The notes under the pieces are model-generated. The model did not search any database. It was given only the letters and a program-made list of their open reading frames with translations, and had not been told where the DNA came from. A DNA stretch of 64,000 bases from Rubellimicrobium thermophilum DSM 16684 (lineage in GTDB: Bacteria; Pseudomonadota; Alphaproteobacteria; Rhodobacterales; Rhodobacteraceae): contig NZ_KE557324.1 in assembly GCF_000442315.1 (NCBI RefSeq), positions 203,463-267,462 of the forward strand. The letters run 5' to 3'. Below are positions 43,138 through 53,371 of the stretch, one piece after another (position 1 is the first letter of the stretch; every line of letters begins with the position of its first letter). The position numbers and the translations under genes are program-made.

Positions 43138-44280
43138 ATGATCCCCGATCCCGTCCGGCTTGCTGCCGATCTCGTGCGATGCCCTTCGGTCACGCCGGAG
43201 GAGGGCGGCGCGCTCGCCCTGCTCCGGCATGTTCTCGAGGACGCCGGCTTTGCCTGCGAACGGGTGGATCGGGACGGAACGCCCAACCTGTTTGCCCGTC
43301 TCGGGGCCAAGGGCGCGGCGCGGAGCTTCGGGTTCAACGGCCATACCGATGTCGTGCCCCCGGGCGACAGGGCCTTGTGGACACGGGATCCCTTCGGCGG
43401 CCTCATCGAGGATGGCTGTCTCTGGGGGCGCGGTGCGGCCGACATGAAGTCGGGCATCGCGGCCTTTGTCACCGCAGCCTGTCGGATGGCCCCGCATCTG
43501 CCGCCCGATGGGGCGATCCTGCTGGCCATCACCGGCGACGAGGAGGGGAAGGCGACGGACGGCACGGTGGCCTTGCTCGACTGGATGCAGGAACGGGGCG
43601 AGAGGATGAGTGTCTGCCTGGTGGGAGAGCCGACAGCCGCAGAACGGCCCGGCGACGTCATCAAGATCGGGCGGCGCGGATCCCTGACGGCGCATCTGAC
43701 GGTCGAAGGGCGACAGGGCCATGCCGCCTATCCGGAGCGTGCGCGCAATCCCGTTGCCGCCATGGCACGACTGGTGGACCGACTTGCCTCGCAACCTCTC
43801 GATCACGGGACGGAGCATTTCGGCCCCTCCACCCTCGCACCGGTGACGATCGACACGGGCAACGCCGCAACCAACGTGATCCCTGCACGCTGCCGCGCCG
43901 CCCTCAACATCCGTTTCAACGATCTCCATACCGGGGCCTCTCTCAAGGTCCGGCTGCGGGAGGAGGCGGGGCGTATCGCGGAGGACTTCGGCGTGTCGGT
44001 CGATCTGGCCCTGCATGTCTCTGGCGAGGCCTTCCTGACCCCGCCCGGACCCTTCACCGATCTCGTGGCGCGCGCGGTGGAGGCAGAGACGGGACAGAAG
44101 CCCGAGATGTCCACCACGGGCGGAACCTCGGATGCCCGCTTCATCCGGGCGCATTGCCCGGTGCTGGAGCTGGGTCTGCCGGGGCCAACCATGCATCAGG
44201 TGGACGAACATGTGAGGGTGGCCGACATCGAGGCGCTGGCCCGGCTCTATGGCCGGATCCTGAAGGATTATTTCGCATGA
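43138..44280 (+). CDS. dapE: Succinyl-diaminopimelate desuccinylase
   Basis: A 380-residue di-zinc M20-family hydrolase that removes succinate from N-succinyl-LL-diaminopimelate in lysine synthesis. The metal sites are [10 protein letters not shown] (His-Asp), [11 protein letters not shown] (bridging Asp), [11 protein letters not shown] (catalytic Glu-Glu) and, near the end, [17 protein letters not shown] is the substrate-binding block of DapE. The ATG at 43138 was chosen; an upstream in-frame codon at 43099 adds 13 atypical residues. It overlaps the next GNAT gene by ATGA. Confidence 0.94.
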   Translation: MIPDPVRLAADLVRCPSVTPEEGGALALLRHVLEDAGFACERVDRDGTPNLFARLGAKGAARSFGFNGHTDVVPPGDRALWTRDPFGGLIEDGCLWGRGAADMKSGIAAFVTAACRMAPHLPPDGAILLAITGDEEGKATDGTVALLDWMQERGERMSVCLVGEPTAAERPGDVIKIGRRGSLTAHLTVEGRQGHAAYPERARNPVAAMARLVDRLASQPLDHGTEHFGPSTLAPVTIDTGNAATNVIPARCRAALNIRFNDLHTGASLKVRLREEAGRIAEDFGVSVDLALHVSGEAFLTPPGPFTDLVARAVEAETGQKPEMSTTGGTSDARFIRAHCPVLELGLPGPTMHQVDEHVRVADIEALARLYGRILKDYFA

Positions 44281-44696
44281 CCCTGACGGTCGGGGAAACA
44301 GGCGATCTGGCGGCCTGCCTGGCCCTGCGGCGCAGGGTCTTCATCGAGGAACAGGCCGTGCCCGAAGCCCTCGAGCTGGACGGGCTCGATGACGGTGCGG
44401 TGCATCTGCTGGCCCTGCTGGACGGTCGTCCGGTGGGGACGGCGCGGATCCTGATCGGGGGAAATCAGGCCAAGATCGGCCGCGTGGCGGTCCTGCGCGA
44501 GATGCGGGGCCGGGGAATCGGCGCCGCCCTGATGGCAGAGGCCGTCGCGGCCCTGCGCCGCCGCGGCCTGCACGAGGCGCATCTGGCGGCGCAGTGTCAT
44601 GCCCTGCCGTTCTATGAACGGCTGGGCTGGGAAGCCTACGGGCCGGAATTCGACGATGCCGGCATTCCCCACCGTGCGATGCGGATGACGTTCTGA
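44277..44696 (+). CDS. GNAT-family N-acetyltransferase
   Basis: A 139-residue protein of the ElaA/YjcF-like type: [19 protein letters not shown] near the N terminus, then [31 protein letters not shown] (acetyl-CoA pyrophosphate loop) and [26 protein letters not shown]. The substrate is unknown. It overlaps dapE by four bases (ATGA), so the two are co-translated. A gap of 44 bases precedes the RNase R gene. Confidence 0.88.
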   Translation: MTLTVGETGDLAACLALRRRVFIEEQAVPEALELDGLDDGAVHLLALLDGRPVGTARILIGGNQAKIGRVAVLREMRGRGIGAALMAEAVAALRRRGLHEAHLAAQCHALPFYERLGWEAYGPEFDDAGIPHRAMRMTF

Positions 44697-44740
44697 CGGC
44701 GGGCGTTTCCGCCGCGATGCGGGCGTGCTAGGGGGTATCC

Positions 44741-46969
44741 ATGAAAAACCGCCCTGACCGCCGCGCCATCCTCGACTGGATCGCCGACAACCCCGATGCC
44801 GGTCGCCGCGACATCGCCCGGGCCTTCGGGTTGCGGGGCGCGGACAAGAACGACCTCAAGGCGCTTCTGCGCGAGATGGAGCGCGATGGCGAGATCGAGC
44901 CGCGCCGCAAGCGGCGGGAGCGCGAGCCTGCGGCGGGGGGCTTGCCGCCGGTGATGGTAATCGAGATCACCGGGATCGACCGGGATGGCGATCTGCTCGC
45001 CCGGCCCCTGAACCGGGAGGGAGAGGAACAGGCCCCCTCGATCCGCGTGCAGCCGCGTGCGACGGACCGGGGGCTCGGTCCGGGGGACCGCCTGCTCGCA
45101 CGGATTGCGCCGACACCGGGAGAGGATACGCCCTATGCCGCGCGACCCATCAAGCGGCTTGCCGCGGCCCCGGCGCGGATGCTCGGCATCTTCCGCAAGG
45201 AGGGTGCAGGCGGACGCATCCTGCCGCTCGGCAAGGGGGACGAGCGTGAATGGATCGTGCCGCCCGGCATGGACGGCGGGGCGCAGGATGGCGAGCTCGT
45301 GGAAGCCGAGGCTGCCGAGCGCCGCAGCGGCCGCATGGGCCTGCCCCGGGCGCGCATCGTGGAACGGCTGGGCGATCCCACAGCGCCGCGGTCGGTCTCT
45401 CTCATCGCCATCCACGAACATGGCATTCCCGATGTCTTTCCCGATTCCGCGATCGCCGAGGCCGAGGCCGCCGAGCCGGCGGGGATGGACGGGCGCGAGG
45501 ATCTCCGGGACCTGCCCTTTGTCACCATCGACCCGGAGGACGCCCGCGACCGCGACGATGCCGTCTTCGCGATCCCCGACGAGGATCCCGCCAACGAGGG
45601 GGGCTTTGTCGTCTGGGTCGCCATCGCCGATGTGGCCTTCTATGTCCGTCCCGGATCCGCCCTGGATGCCGAGGCGCGTCTGCGCGGCAACTCCACCTAC
45701 TTTCCCGACAGGGTGGTGCCGATGCTGCCCGACCGGCTGTCGGGTGATCTCTGCTCGCTCCATGAAGGCGTGGACCGGGCGGTGATCGCCGTGCGGATGC
45801 GCATCGATGCGATGGGGCGGAAGATCGACCACCACTTCGTCCGGGGGATGATCCGCAGCCGGGCCTCGCTCGAATACGGTTCGGTGCAGGCGGCGGTGGA
45901 CGGGCGGCCTGACGAACGGACAGCCCCGCTGCTCGAGGGGGTCCTGCAACCGCTCTATGCCGCCTATCGGGCGCTGGAACGCGCCAGGAGCGAACGCGAG
46001 CCGCTCGAGCTCGACCTGCCCGAACGGCGGACCGTCCTCGACGGGGCCGGCAAGGTCGTCTCTGTCGCGTTCAAGGAACGTCTCGATGCGCATCGCCTCA
46101 TCGAGGAATTCATGATCCTCGCCAATGTCGCCGCCGCCGAGGAACTGATCCGCCGCCGCCGGCCGCTCCTGTTCCGCGTCCACGAGGAACCGGATCCGCT
46201 CAAGCTCGAGGCGCTGCGCGAGGTGGCCGAGGCCTCGGGACTGGTGCTTGCCAAGGGGCAGGTGCTGAAGACGGCGCATCTCAACCGGTTGCTTGCGCAG
46301 GCGGCAGGAACCGATCAGGCCGAGCTGATCAACATGGCCACGCTGCGGTCCATGCCCGCGGCCTATTACACACCCGACAACTATGGGCATTTCGGCCTGT
46401 CCCTGCGGCATTACGCGCATTTCACCTCGCCCATCCGCCGCTATGCCGACCTGATCGTGCATCGGGCGCTGATCGCTGCCCATGGCTGGGGGCCGGATCC
46501 GCAGGCGGACGGGCTTTCGGCGCTCGATGTGGAGCGGCTCGAGGAGACGGGCGAGATGATCTCCGCTGCCGAACGGCGTTCGATGCAGGCCGAGCGGGAC
46601 ACGACCGACCGCTATCTCGCGGCCTTCCTGGCCGATCGCGTGGGGACAGAGATCGGGGGACGGATCAGCGGGGTGCAGCGCTTCGGGCTGTTCGTGAAGC
46701 TGGACGGGACAGGGGCCGACGGCCTTGTCCCCGTCCGGTCACTGGGCGAGGAGTTCTGGCGTTTCGATGCGCGCGATCAGACGCTGACGGGGGCCGCATC
46801 GGGCGTGACCTTCGCCCCTGGCCTGCGCGTGAGCGTGAAGCTCGCCGAGGTGGCGCCCGTGACGGGCGGGATCCTGCTCGAGCTCTTGTCGGTCGAGGAT
46901 CAGCCGTTGCCCCGCCGCAAGGGCAGGCGCCCGGGTGCAAGGCGGTCGGCGATCCGGCGGCGGCATTGA
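44741..46969 (+). CDS. rnr: Ribonuclease R
   Basis: A 742-residue processive 3'-5' exoribonuclease. An N-terminal winged-helix (RRDIARAFGLRGADKNDLKALLRE) is followed by cold-shock domains and the RNB catalytic domain. The latter contains IDPEDARDRDDAVFA (metal-binding aspartates near residue 265), YFPDRVVPMLPDRLSGDLCSLHEG and FTSPIRRYADLIVHRAL. The C-terminal S1 domain begins IGGRISGVQRFGLFVKLDG, and the chain ends in a short basic tail (RRKGRRPGARRSAIRRRH) of the kind used for RNA binding. Length is normal. Confidence 0.96.
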   Translation: MKNRPDRRAILDWIADNPDAGRRDIARAFGLRGADKNDLKALLREMERDGEIEPRRKRREREPAAGGLPPVMVIEITGIDRDGDLLARPLNREGEEQAPSIRVQPRATDRGLGPGDRLLARIAPTPGEDTPYAARPIKRLAAAPARMLGIFRKEGAGGRILPLGKGDEREWIVPPGMDGGAQDGELVEAEAAERRSGRMGLPRARIVERLGDPTAPRSVSLIAIHEHGIPDVFPDSAIAEAEAAEPAGMDGREDLRDLPFVTIDPEDARDRDDAVFAIPDEDPANEGGFVVWVAIADVAFYVRPGSALDAEARLRGNSTYFPDRVVPMLPDRLSGDLCSLHEGVDRAVIAVRMRIDAMGRKIDHHFVRGMIRSRASLEYGSVQAAVDGRPDERTAPLLEGVLQPLYAAYRALERARSEREPLELDLPERRTVLDGAGKVVSVAFKERLDAHRLIEEFMILANVAAAEELIRRRRPLLFRVHEEPDPLKLEALREVAEASGLVLAKGQVLKTAHLNRLLAQAAGTDQAELINMATLRSMPAAYYTPDNYGHFGLSLRHYAHFTSPIRRYADLIVHRALIAAHGWGPDPQADGLSALDVERLEETGEMISAAERRSMQAERDTTDRYLAAFLADRVGTEIGGRISGVQRFGLFVKLDGTGADGLVPVRSLGEEFWRFDARDQTLTGAASGVTFAPGLRVSVKLAEVAPVTGGILLELLSVEDQPLPRRKGRRPGARRSAIRRRH

Positions 46970-47116
46970 GGCGATGGCGTTGCTGATCTTTCGGTGCCGG
47001 CGGCGGAGAGCCGCCCCGGATCGCAGGTCGGAGCCCTTTTGACCTTTCGCCATGAGGCCCCGCCGTCTAGCCTGCCGGCAAGAAAGAGGCAGCACGACAG
47101 GCAGGAGGGCGACAGC

Positions 47117-48286
47117 ATGGCGACACCGCGGGCCGCAGCAGAAGAAGGCGTGACGCGGCGGGCTCTGATCGCAGGGGTGGGAATGGGGCTGCTGGCGGCC
47201 TGCGGGGCGCGCCGGGGCGGGATGGGCCTGCCTCCGGGACAGGCCGCGCAGGCCAATCCATGGATCGCTGTGCCCGATCCGGGCTACGACGTGTGGGTGC
47301 GCGCCTTCCTGCCACGTGCCCGTGCCGCAGGCATTCCCGAAGCCACGCTGAACGCGGCCTTTGCACAGGCCGGCTTCATTCCCGAAGTCATTGCACGCGA
47401 TCGCAACCAGGCCGAGTTCCGCCGCTCGCTTTCCGATTATCTGCTGACGGCGGTTTCGGACGCGCGGGTCGAGATGGGACAGCAGGCGCTGCGCCGTCAT
47501 GCGGGGACGCTTGCGCGGATCGAGGCGCGATATGGTGTCGAGGCCCCGGTTGTCGCGGCCATCTGGGGTATCGAATCCACCTATGGCACCCGGCGGGGCG
47601 ATGTGCCCGTGATATCGGCCCTCTCCACGCTGGCCTATGAGGGACGCCGCGCATCGTTCTTCGAGGACCAGCTGATCGCGGCGCTGCGCATCCTTGCCCG
47701 AGGCGATGTCAGCCCCGCCGCGATGAAGGGAAGCTGGGCGGGGGCCATGGGCCACACACAGTTCATCCCGACCAGTTTCGAGGCCTATGCGGTGGATTTC
47801 GATGGCGATGGCCGGCGAGACATCTGGTCGGACGACCCGACCGACGCGCTGGCCTCCACCGCGGCCTATCTGTCGCGTCATGGCTGGCGCCGGGGCGAGC
47901 CATGGGGCCGCTTCGGCACCGGCGGGACGGGCGGGCGCGTGATCCAGCCCGACGGCGCGGGCGGACCGGCCTTCCGCGTGTTCCACAACTTCGATGTCAT
48001 CAGGCGCTACAACAGCTCCGACAGCTATGCGATCGCCGTGGGTCATCTGAGCGATCGCCTGCAGGGGCGACCCCCGTTGCCGGGCCTCTTTTCCTCTGAA
48101 CGGCCCCTGACGCTGGCAGAGCGGATCGAGCTGCAGGAAAGGCTGACGGCGCGCGGCTTCGACACGGGGGGGACGGACGGCACCATCGGGCCGCGCACGA
48201 TCCAGGCGATCCGCGACTTCCAGACCTCGCGCGGGATGGCCCCGACCGGCTTTGCCGAGCCCTCGGTGCTGCAGGCGCTGCGCTAG
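47117..48286 (+). CDS. MltB-family lytic murein transglycosylase with peptidoglycan-binding domain
   Basis: A 389-residue exported enzyme. The start MATPRAAAEEGVTRRALIAG carries a basic/twin-Arg-like N terminus, then a hydrophobic core ending GLLAAC, a probable lipobox. The SLT_2 catalytic domain has WGIESTYGTRRGDVPVISAL, with the catalytic glutamate near residue 155, and GSWAGAMGHTQFIPTSFEAYAVD. The C-terminal PG_binding_1 domain follows (ERLTARGFDTGGTDGTIGPR). It cleaves glycan strands to 1,6-anhydromuropeptides. Followed by 220 bases without recognisable features. Confidence 0.92.
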   Translation: MATPRAAAEEGVTRRALIAGVGMGLLAACGARRGGMGLPPGQAAQANPWIAVPDPGYDVWVRAFLPRARAAGIPEATLNAAFAQAGFIPEVIARDRNQAEFRRSLSDYLLTAVSDARVEMGQQALRRHAGTLARIEARYGVEAPVVAAIWGIESTYGTRRGDVPVISALSTLAYEGRRASFFEDQLIAALRILARGDVSPAAMKGSWAGAMGHTQFIPTSFEAYAVDFDGDGRRDIWSDDPTDALASTAAYLSRHGWRRGEPWGRFGTGGTGGRVIQPDGAGGPAFRVFHNFDVIRRYNSSDSYAIAVGHLSDRLQGRPPLPGLFSSERPLTLAERIELQERLTARGFDTGGTDGTIGPRTIQAIRDFQTSRGMAPTGFAEPSVLQALR

Positions 48287-48506
48287 ACAGACGCGAAGAT
48301 CGGAACGGCGGGAAACACGCGGTCGCGGACCTTGCCTGCGGCACAAGGCAGACCTCCGGCTGACGGGCCGGTCACCGGCAGAAGACCGCCGCTGACAAGG
48401 GCGCGAGGTGGCGCCTGCCCGGCCCCGCGCGGCTTGCGCCGGGTTGTGCTTCGTCTATCTCGGGGGGGCGCCCTTCCTTCGTCGGGCGTCAGGAGGATCC
48501 CGTTCC

Positions 48507-49413
48507 ATGCCCCCGCCTCACGAGCCGCGCCGCCGCCCTTTTTGCGCTTCTTGTTGCACTTGTCGTCCCCGTCCTGACCCCCGTCCTGCCGGCGGCGCAG
48601 GAGGGGGCGGCTTCGGGTGGGGGCATGCCGCCCGCGGCCGAACGGCCCGCGCCAGAGGCCGCCCGGCGCGTCTTCGAGGCCCTGCTGCTGCCCGGCATCA
48701 TCGACGTCCTCTCGCGCGAGGGAAGCATCCAGGGCGAGGAGATGGCCGGGCAGATCTTCGGGGCCGGTCCGATCCCGCCGGAATGGACGGATCTTGTCGC
48801 CCGCATCCACGATCCGGGGGTGATGGAAAGGACCCTGCTGACCGCACTGACGCAGGAACTCGCGGGGCGCGATGCGGCGGCCATGGCGGCCTTCTTCGAG
48901 ACCGAACCGGGCCGCAGCATCGTCGCGCGGGAACTGGCCGCGCGCGAAGCCATGCTCTCCCCGGACGAGGAGATGGCGGCCAAGGAGGCCGCGGCGGTGG
49001 CCATGGCCGCATCCGATCCCCGTCTCGACCTGCTGCGCCGCTACATCGATGCGGCGGATGTCATCGACAGCAATGTTGCCTCGGCCATGAATGCCAATCA
49101 TGCCTATCTCATGGCCCTTCTGGATGGCGGGGCCTTGGGGGACGGGACGACCGGCAGCGACGTCACGGGGGATGTCTGGGCGCAGGAAGCCCGGATCCGG
49201 GCCGAGACCACCGAATGGGTCTATGCCTTCCTTCTGAAGGCCTATGAGGATGTTCCCGACGCCGACATCGAGGCGTTGATCGCCTTCACCGAAAGCCCTG
49301 CCGGCCGTGACCTGACGCATGCCCTGAATGCGGCCTTCGATCGCCTCTACATCGAGATTTCCCGCACGCTGGGACTGGCGGCCGCCCACTACATGACGAC
49401 ACGCCAGATCTGA
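48507..49413 (+). CDS. DUF2059 secreted protein, signal peptide in shifted frame
   Basis: About 301 residues. The body from 48625 on matches DUF2059: FFETEPGRSIVARELAAREAML and VPDADIEALIAFTESPAGRDL. Read directly, a start at 48625 would leave it without an export signal. However, an ATG at 48507 behind AGGAGG is followed by a C run (48510-48514). If one C is removed the frame reads MPRLTSRAAALFALLVALVV and on to PVLPAAQEG, a clear signal peptide joined in frame to the body. I therefore start it at 48507 and treat the run as an error. Predicted periplasmic; the family's function is unknown. Confidence 0.78.
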
Positions 49414-49479
49414 GCCCCGCCAGGCGCTGGCAAGCCGCGTGATCCCCCATCATCCCTGTCGGCGTCGCAGGCAGGCCGA

Positions 49480-49806
49480 TCAGCGACCATACAGGAGGAG
49501 AGCCGCAGCCAGTGCGGCGGGGTTGGAGCCGTAGAGGCTGATGTCGCCCTGGAGCTGGAGAATGCGTGCGGCCCGGTCGCCGGGCGGCACGCCGGCGGCA
49601 TCCATCGCTGCGGTGAGCGAGGGTCCCCCGCCGGCCGCGATCTCGTTCAGGATGCCGGGGAAGGCCGTCTTGACGGCCAGTTCCACGGCACCGCGCCGCT
49701 GCGCCTCGGCGGGGTTCATCAGGGCACCGACATTGAGACCGGGCGAAGCCGCACAGGCGGCAAGAAGGAGCGGGAGAGAGAAGAAGACGACGAAACGCGG
49801 TGGCAT
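49480..49806 (-). CDS. Small predicted lipoprotein, hypothetical
   Basis: A 108-residue protein. [21 protein letters not shown] is a short signal with lipobox LAAC. The mature part contains [37 protein letters not shown] and ends in an Ala/Leu-rich stretch [17 protein letters not shown]. No family recognised. It is divergent from rplU, with 231 bases between; the start ATG at 49806 lies only 31 bases from the rplU promoter's -35 box. Confidence 0.65.
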   Translation of the reverse strand: MPPRFVVFFSLPLLLAACAASPGLNVGALMNPAEAQRRGAVELAVKTAFPGILNEIAAGGGPSLTAAMDAAGVPPGDRAARILQLQGDISLYGSNPAALAAALLLYGR

Positions 49807-49836
49807 CTGCAGGGCATCCGGACAGGTCGGGACGGG

Positions 49837-49865
49837 TTGACTCGGCCCGCAGTTGCGCAGATAAG
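49837..49865 (+). promoter_or_regulatory. Sigma-70-type promoter for rplU-rpmA
   Basis: TTGACT at 49837-49842 and GATAAG at 49860-49865 are separated by exactly 17 bases, a near-consensus housekeeping promoter. It lies 173 bases before the rplU start, leaving a long GC-rich leader that could hold autoregulatory structure; none is evident. Confidence 0.6.
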
Positions 49866-50037
49866 CCACCATCCCGGCAAGGGCACGGCCCCGGCCGGGC
49901 ACGGCGCGGGCGGTTCCGTGCCGGGGATGGAACGGACGCCCCGAAAGGGGCGCGCTGCCCGAAGGCGGGGCCGTCAGGGTCCTGGAACATCCCGGAAACG
50001 GGGGGCCGCAGGGCGCGACAGACGGGAAGGACGATTC

Positions 50038-50487
50038 ATGTTCGCGGTTCTCAGGACCGGCGGCAAGCAATACCGGGTTCAGCCCGGTCAGGTGCTGCGC
50101 GTCGAGAAACTCGCCGCCGAGCCGGGCGAGACGATCCAGTTCAACGATGTGCTGATGGTGGGCGACCGGATCGGCACGCCCCTTGTCGCGGGTGCCGGCG
50201 TGCAGGCGACGGTGATCGACCAGATCAAGGGCGAGAAGGTCATCCATTTCGTGCGTCGCCGCCGCAAGCATTCCTCGAAGCGGACCAAGGGGCATCGTCA
50301 GCAGCTCACCCTTGTGCGCATCACCGAGATCCTGGCCTCGGGTGCCGAAAGTTCGGGCGTGAAGGCCGCCATCGGAGCCGCGTCCCGCCAGACGGCCGAA
50401 GCAGGAACCGCGCCCGCCGCAGCGCCCGGGGCGCGGGGCCGCAAGACTGCCGCCAATACCCGGTCCGCAGGACCGGCCGAAGCCTAA
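50038..50487 (+). CDS. rplU: 50S ribosomal protein L21 with Ala-rich C-terminal extension
   Basis: A 149-residue protein. The first 100 residues are canonical L21: [25 protein letters not shown], then [28 protein letters not shown], which binds 23S rRNA. The last 45 residues form an Ala/Gly/Arg-rich extension common in Alphaproteobacteria and absent from E. coli L21. The ATG at 50038 begins the conserved core; a GGGAAGG ribosome site precedes it. rpmA follows after 12 bases. Confidence 0.96.
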   Translation: MFAVLRTGGKQYRVQPGQVLRVEKLAAEPGETIQFNDVLMVGDRIGTPLVAGAGVQATVIDQIKGEKVIHFVRRRRKHSSKRTKGHRQQLTLVRITEILASGAESSGVKAAIGAASRQTAEAGTAPAAAPGARGRKTAANTRSAGPAEA

Positions 50488-50499
50488 GGAGCAGGAACC

Positions 50500-50769
50500 A
50501 TGGCACACAAGAAGGCCGGCGGGTCCTCCCGCAACGGGCGCGACAGCGCCGGACGGCGTCTCGGCGTCAAGAAATTCGGGGGTGAGATCGTCATCCCCGG
50601 TAACATCATCGTGCGTCAGCGCGGCACGAAGGTCTGGCCCGGCGCCGGTGTCGGCATGGGGGTTGACCACACGCTCTATGCCGTGGCCGAAGGTCGGGTG
50701 ACCTTCCGCAAGGGTCTGAAAGGGCGAACTTTCGTGTCCGTGGTCCCGGTTGCCGACGCCGCCGAATAG
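50500..50769 (+). CDS. rpmA: 50S ribosomal protein L27
   Basis: An 89-residue protein, normal length. [20 protein letters not shown] is the flexible N-terminal tail reaching toward the peptidyl-transferase centre, then [24 protein letters not shown] and [12 protein letters not shown], all highly conserved. Forms an operon with rplU, followed by a hairpin terminator at 50795. Confidence 0.97.
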   Translation: MAHKKAGGSSRNGRDSAGRRLGVKKFGGEIVIPGNIIVRQRGTKVWPGAGVGMGVDHTLYAVAEGRVTFRKGLKGRTFVSVVPVADAAE

Positions 50770-50794
50770 GCCTCACTCCACAGGACATCCCAGA

Positions 50795-50830
50795 CGGGGG
50801 TCGGCGGACAGGCCGGCCCCCGTTCGCTTT
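50795..50830 (+). terminator. Rho-independent-type terminator after rpmA
   Basis: An 11-base stem (50795-50805 with 50812-50822, one G-U pair) encloses the loop GGACAG and is followed by TTCGCTTT. It lies 26 bases after the rpmA stop. Confidence 0.75.
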
Positions 50831-50968
50831 GATAGGCCTGTGGCGTCCGTGCAGCAGATCCCCCGGGCCGGCGCCGGAGCCTCGATCCTTCAGCAAATCG
50901 ACACCATTTCCACGCCAGAATCCTGCCCGTCGGAACGGTGATCGGAAAGAAACCATGAGTCGGTTGCC

Positions 50969-51532
50969 ATGAGTGTTGCGTCCGCGTTTCGTCCCGCCTC
51001 TCCTCTTCGGACTCAGCCGATGATCGCGGCCGGACGATTCGTCCTGCGGCCGTTGCGCCGGTCGGATGCAGGCCCCATCGCCTGTTTTGCCGGCGATGCC
51101 CGGGTTGCCCGCGGGACGCGGTCGATTCCCCATCCCTACCCCCCCGGTGCGGCCGAAGCCCTGGTCGAGAGGGCGCTGAGCCCATCGCGCAGCGAAGACA
51201 TCTGGGCGCTGGACGGCTCTGCAAGCGGCATGGGCGAGTTTCTGGGCCTCATCCATCTGATGCCCCTCGATCGCGCGCAGGACGAGATCAGCTTCTGGGT
51301 CGCGCCGCCCTACTGGAACACCGGCCTCGCGCGCGAGGCGGTCCGTGCCATCGTCGCCGCCAATCCGCATGGCAGCGATGCGATCTTTGCCGAGGTGTTT
51401 CAGGATCATCCGGGCGGCGCCCGCGCGCTCACACATGCGGGCTTCGAATATCTGGGCGATGCCGAAGCCTTCTGCGTCGCACGCGGACAGATCGTGCCGA
51501 CCTGGACCTATGCGCTGCAGATCAGGTCGTGA
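50969..51532 (+). CDS. GNAT-family N-acetyltransferase (RimJ/RimL-like)
   Basis: A 187-residue acetyltransferase. GRFVLRPLRRSDAGPIACFAGD starts the fold, GEFLGLIHLMPLDRAQDEISFWVAPPYWNTGLAREAVRAIV is strand 4 and the acetyl-CoA region (a divergent loop, NTGLAREA), and DHPGGARALTHAGFEYLGDA follows. In Rhodobacterales a gene of this type commonly follows rpmA, before obgE; obgE is not here, since pyrE follows convergently. The substrate is unknown, possibly a ribosomal N terminus. ATG 50969 is used; 51020 is an alternative start directly before the fold. Confidence 0.85.
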   Translation: MSVASAFRPASPLRTQPMIAAGRFVLRPLRRSDAGPIACFAGDARVARGTRSIPHPYPPGAAEALVERALSPSRSEDIWALDGSASGMGEFLGLIHLMPLDRAQDEISFWVAPPYWNTGLAREAVRAIVAANPHGSDAIFAEVFQDHPGGARALTHAGFEYLGDAEAFCVARGQIVPTWTYALQIRS

Positions 51533-51550
51533 CCGTCAGGCCGTGAGCTG

Positions 51551-52225
51551 TCAGGCCGTGACAGGGGCCCAGTCTTCCGGGGCTGCCAGATAGGCCGCCA
51601 CCGCATCGAGCGTTCCGGCATCGAACGCACCGCGGCGGCGCGCCTCTTCCAGCACATCGGCCCAGCGGCACAGCGCATGCAGCGCCACACCGGCTTCGGT
51701 CAGCCGCGCCTCCATGGCCGGGAAGATGCCATAGGCGAAGACGACGGCCGTGTGCGCGCAGGTGGCTCCCGTCTCCCGGATGGCCTCGATGAAGGAGAGC
51801 TTGGAGCCGCCGTCGGTGGCCAGATCCTCCACCAGCAGGACGCGCGCGCCTTCCGGCATGAGGCCCTCGATGCGCGCGTTGCGGCCATAGCCCTTGGGCT
51901 TCTTGCGGACATAGGCCATCGGCAGCGCCAGCCGATCGGCCAGCAGGGCAGCGAAGGGAATACCCGCCGTCTCGCCGCCGGCGATCACGTCAAAGGCCTC
52001 TGCCCCGGCCTCGCGCATGACCGTCGCGGCCATGAAGTCCATCAGCACCGAGCGGATGCGCGGGTAGGCGATGAGACGGCGGCAGTCGATATAGGTGGGG
52101 GCCCGACGCCCCGACGCGTGGACAAAGGGTTCACGCGCATTGAAGGCGACGCAGCCAGCCTCGAGCAGCATTGCTGCCGAAAGCCGTGCAATCTCTTCGC
52201 GCGAAGGAAAGGCGGCAGGGATCAT
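51551..52225 (-). CDS. pyrE: Orotate phosphoribosyltransferase
   Basis: A 224-residue enzyme converting orotate and PRPP to [24 protein letters not shown] and [23 protein letters not shown] are family blocks, and the PRPP loop reads [19 protein letters not shown] near residue 125. [18 protein letters not shown] is the flexible catalytic loop with its lysines. The ATG overlaps the pyrC stop by four bases, so pyrC and pyrE form one translation-coupled operon on the minus strand. Confidence 0.95.
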   Translation of the reverse strand: MIPAAFPSREEIARLSAAMLLEAGCVAFNAREPFVHASGRRAPTYIDCRRLIAYPRIRSVLMDFMAATVMREAGAEAFDVIAGGETAGIPFAALLADRLALPMAYVRKKPKGYGRNARIEGLMPEGARVLLVEDLATDGGSKLSFIEAIRETGATCAHTAVVFAYGIFPAMEARLTEAGVALHALCRWADVLEEARRRGAFDAGTLDAVAAYLAAPEDWAPVTA

Positions 52226-53280
52226 GAAGGACGCTCGACGTGCCAGTGAAGGGGAAAGCCGGGATCGAAGACCGTGACCGGCCCGGCTTCGGTCATGATA
52301 CGGGCCGGGGGGGACCAGGGCTCGCCACGGACCAGCGTGATGCGATCCTCGGCGGGGGGAACGCCATGGACCTGCGCGCCGTTGAGGGACACGAAGGCCT
52401 CCAGACGGTTCAGCCGTCCGGCGGCCTCGAAGACCTCTGCCAGCACGGGCAGCGCCACCGGTGCGGTGTAGATGCCCGCACAGCCGCAGGGAGAGAGCTT
52501 GGCCTCATCCGTATGGGGGGCCGAGTCAGTGCCGAGGAAGAATCGCCGATCGCCGGAGATGGCCGCTTCGACAAGGGCCAGGCGATGCTTCTCGCGCTTG
52601 GCGACGGGATTGCAGTAGAAATGCGGCCGGATGCCACCCGCCAGCATGGCATTGCGGTTGATGACAAGGTGGTGGACGGTGATCGTCGCGGCGACATGGC
52701 GCGGGCTGTCGCGCACGAAGTCCACGGCGTCCTGGGTCGTGACATGCTCCAGAACGATGCGCAGATCGGGAATGCGCCGGTGCAACGGCTTCACGACACG
52801 GTCGAGGAACACGGCTTCGCGGTCGAAGATATCGACATCGGGGTCCGTTACCTCGCCATGGATGCAGAGCGGCATGCCGATCTCGGCCATCCGTTCCAGG
52901 ACCGGTCGGACGGTCTCGATGTCGCGCACGCCGGCATGGGAGTTGGTCGTTGCCCCGGCCGGATAGAGCTTGACCGCATGCGCCGCACCGCTGGCCTGGG
53001 CCTGGGCCACCTGGTCGGGGGTCGTGGCCTCGGTCAGGTAGAGGGTCATCAGCGGCTGAAAGCGGCTGCCGGGCGGCAGGGCCGCCAGGATGCGGTCGCG
53101 ATAGGCGGCGGCTTCGGGGCCCGTGGTCACGGGCGGTGTCAGATTCGGCATGACCAGGGCCCGGCCGAAATCGCGCGCGCTGTCGGGAAGGACGCCACGC
53201 AACATGGCCCCATCACGCAGATGCAGATGCCAGTCGTCGGGTCGGCGGAGGATGAGGCGGGTCTGGTCGGGCTGCGGCAT
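52222..53280 (-). CDS. pyrC: Dihydroorotase, class II (E. coli PyrC type), catalytically complete
   Basis: A 352-residue di-zinc amidohydrolase. The metal histidines are in [10 protein letters not shown] near residue 17. [16 protein letters not shown] carries the carbamylated lysine, [12 protein letters not shown] and [14 protein letters not shown] supply further histidines, and [15 protein letters not shown] the catalytic aspartate. [16 protein letters not shown] is the substrate loop of class II enzymes. It cyclises carbamoyl aspartate to dihydroorotate. It contrasts with the ligand-less class I paralogue at 38153-39430. First gene of the pyrC-pyrE operon. Confidence 0.96.
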   Translation of the reverse strand: MPQPDQTRLILRRPDDWHLHLRDGAMLRGVLPDSARDFGRALVMPNLTPPVTTGPEAAAYRDRILAALPPGSRFQPLMTLYLTEATTPDQVAQAQASGAAHAVKLYPAGATTNSHAGVRDIETVRPVLERMAEIGMPLCIHGEVTDPDVDIFDREAVFLDRVVKPLHRRIPDLRIVLEHVTTQDAVDFVRDSPRHVAATITVHHLVINRNAMLAGGIRPHFYCNPVAKREKHRLALVEAAISGDRRFFLGTDSAPHTDEAKLSPCGCAGIYTAPVALPVLAEVFEAAGRLNRLEAFVSLNGAQVHGVPPAEDRITLVRGEPWSPPARIMTEAGPVTVFDPGFPLHWHVERPS

Positions 53281-53371
53281 GGGGGCCTCCTAGCATGCCG
53301 GCTGGTTCGCGGCTAGGCAGACGGACAGCCAGGGGTCATGATGGCGGCAACCCGGCCCGGGAGAGGACCCC

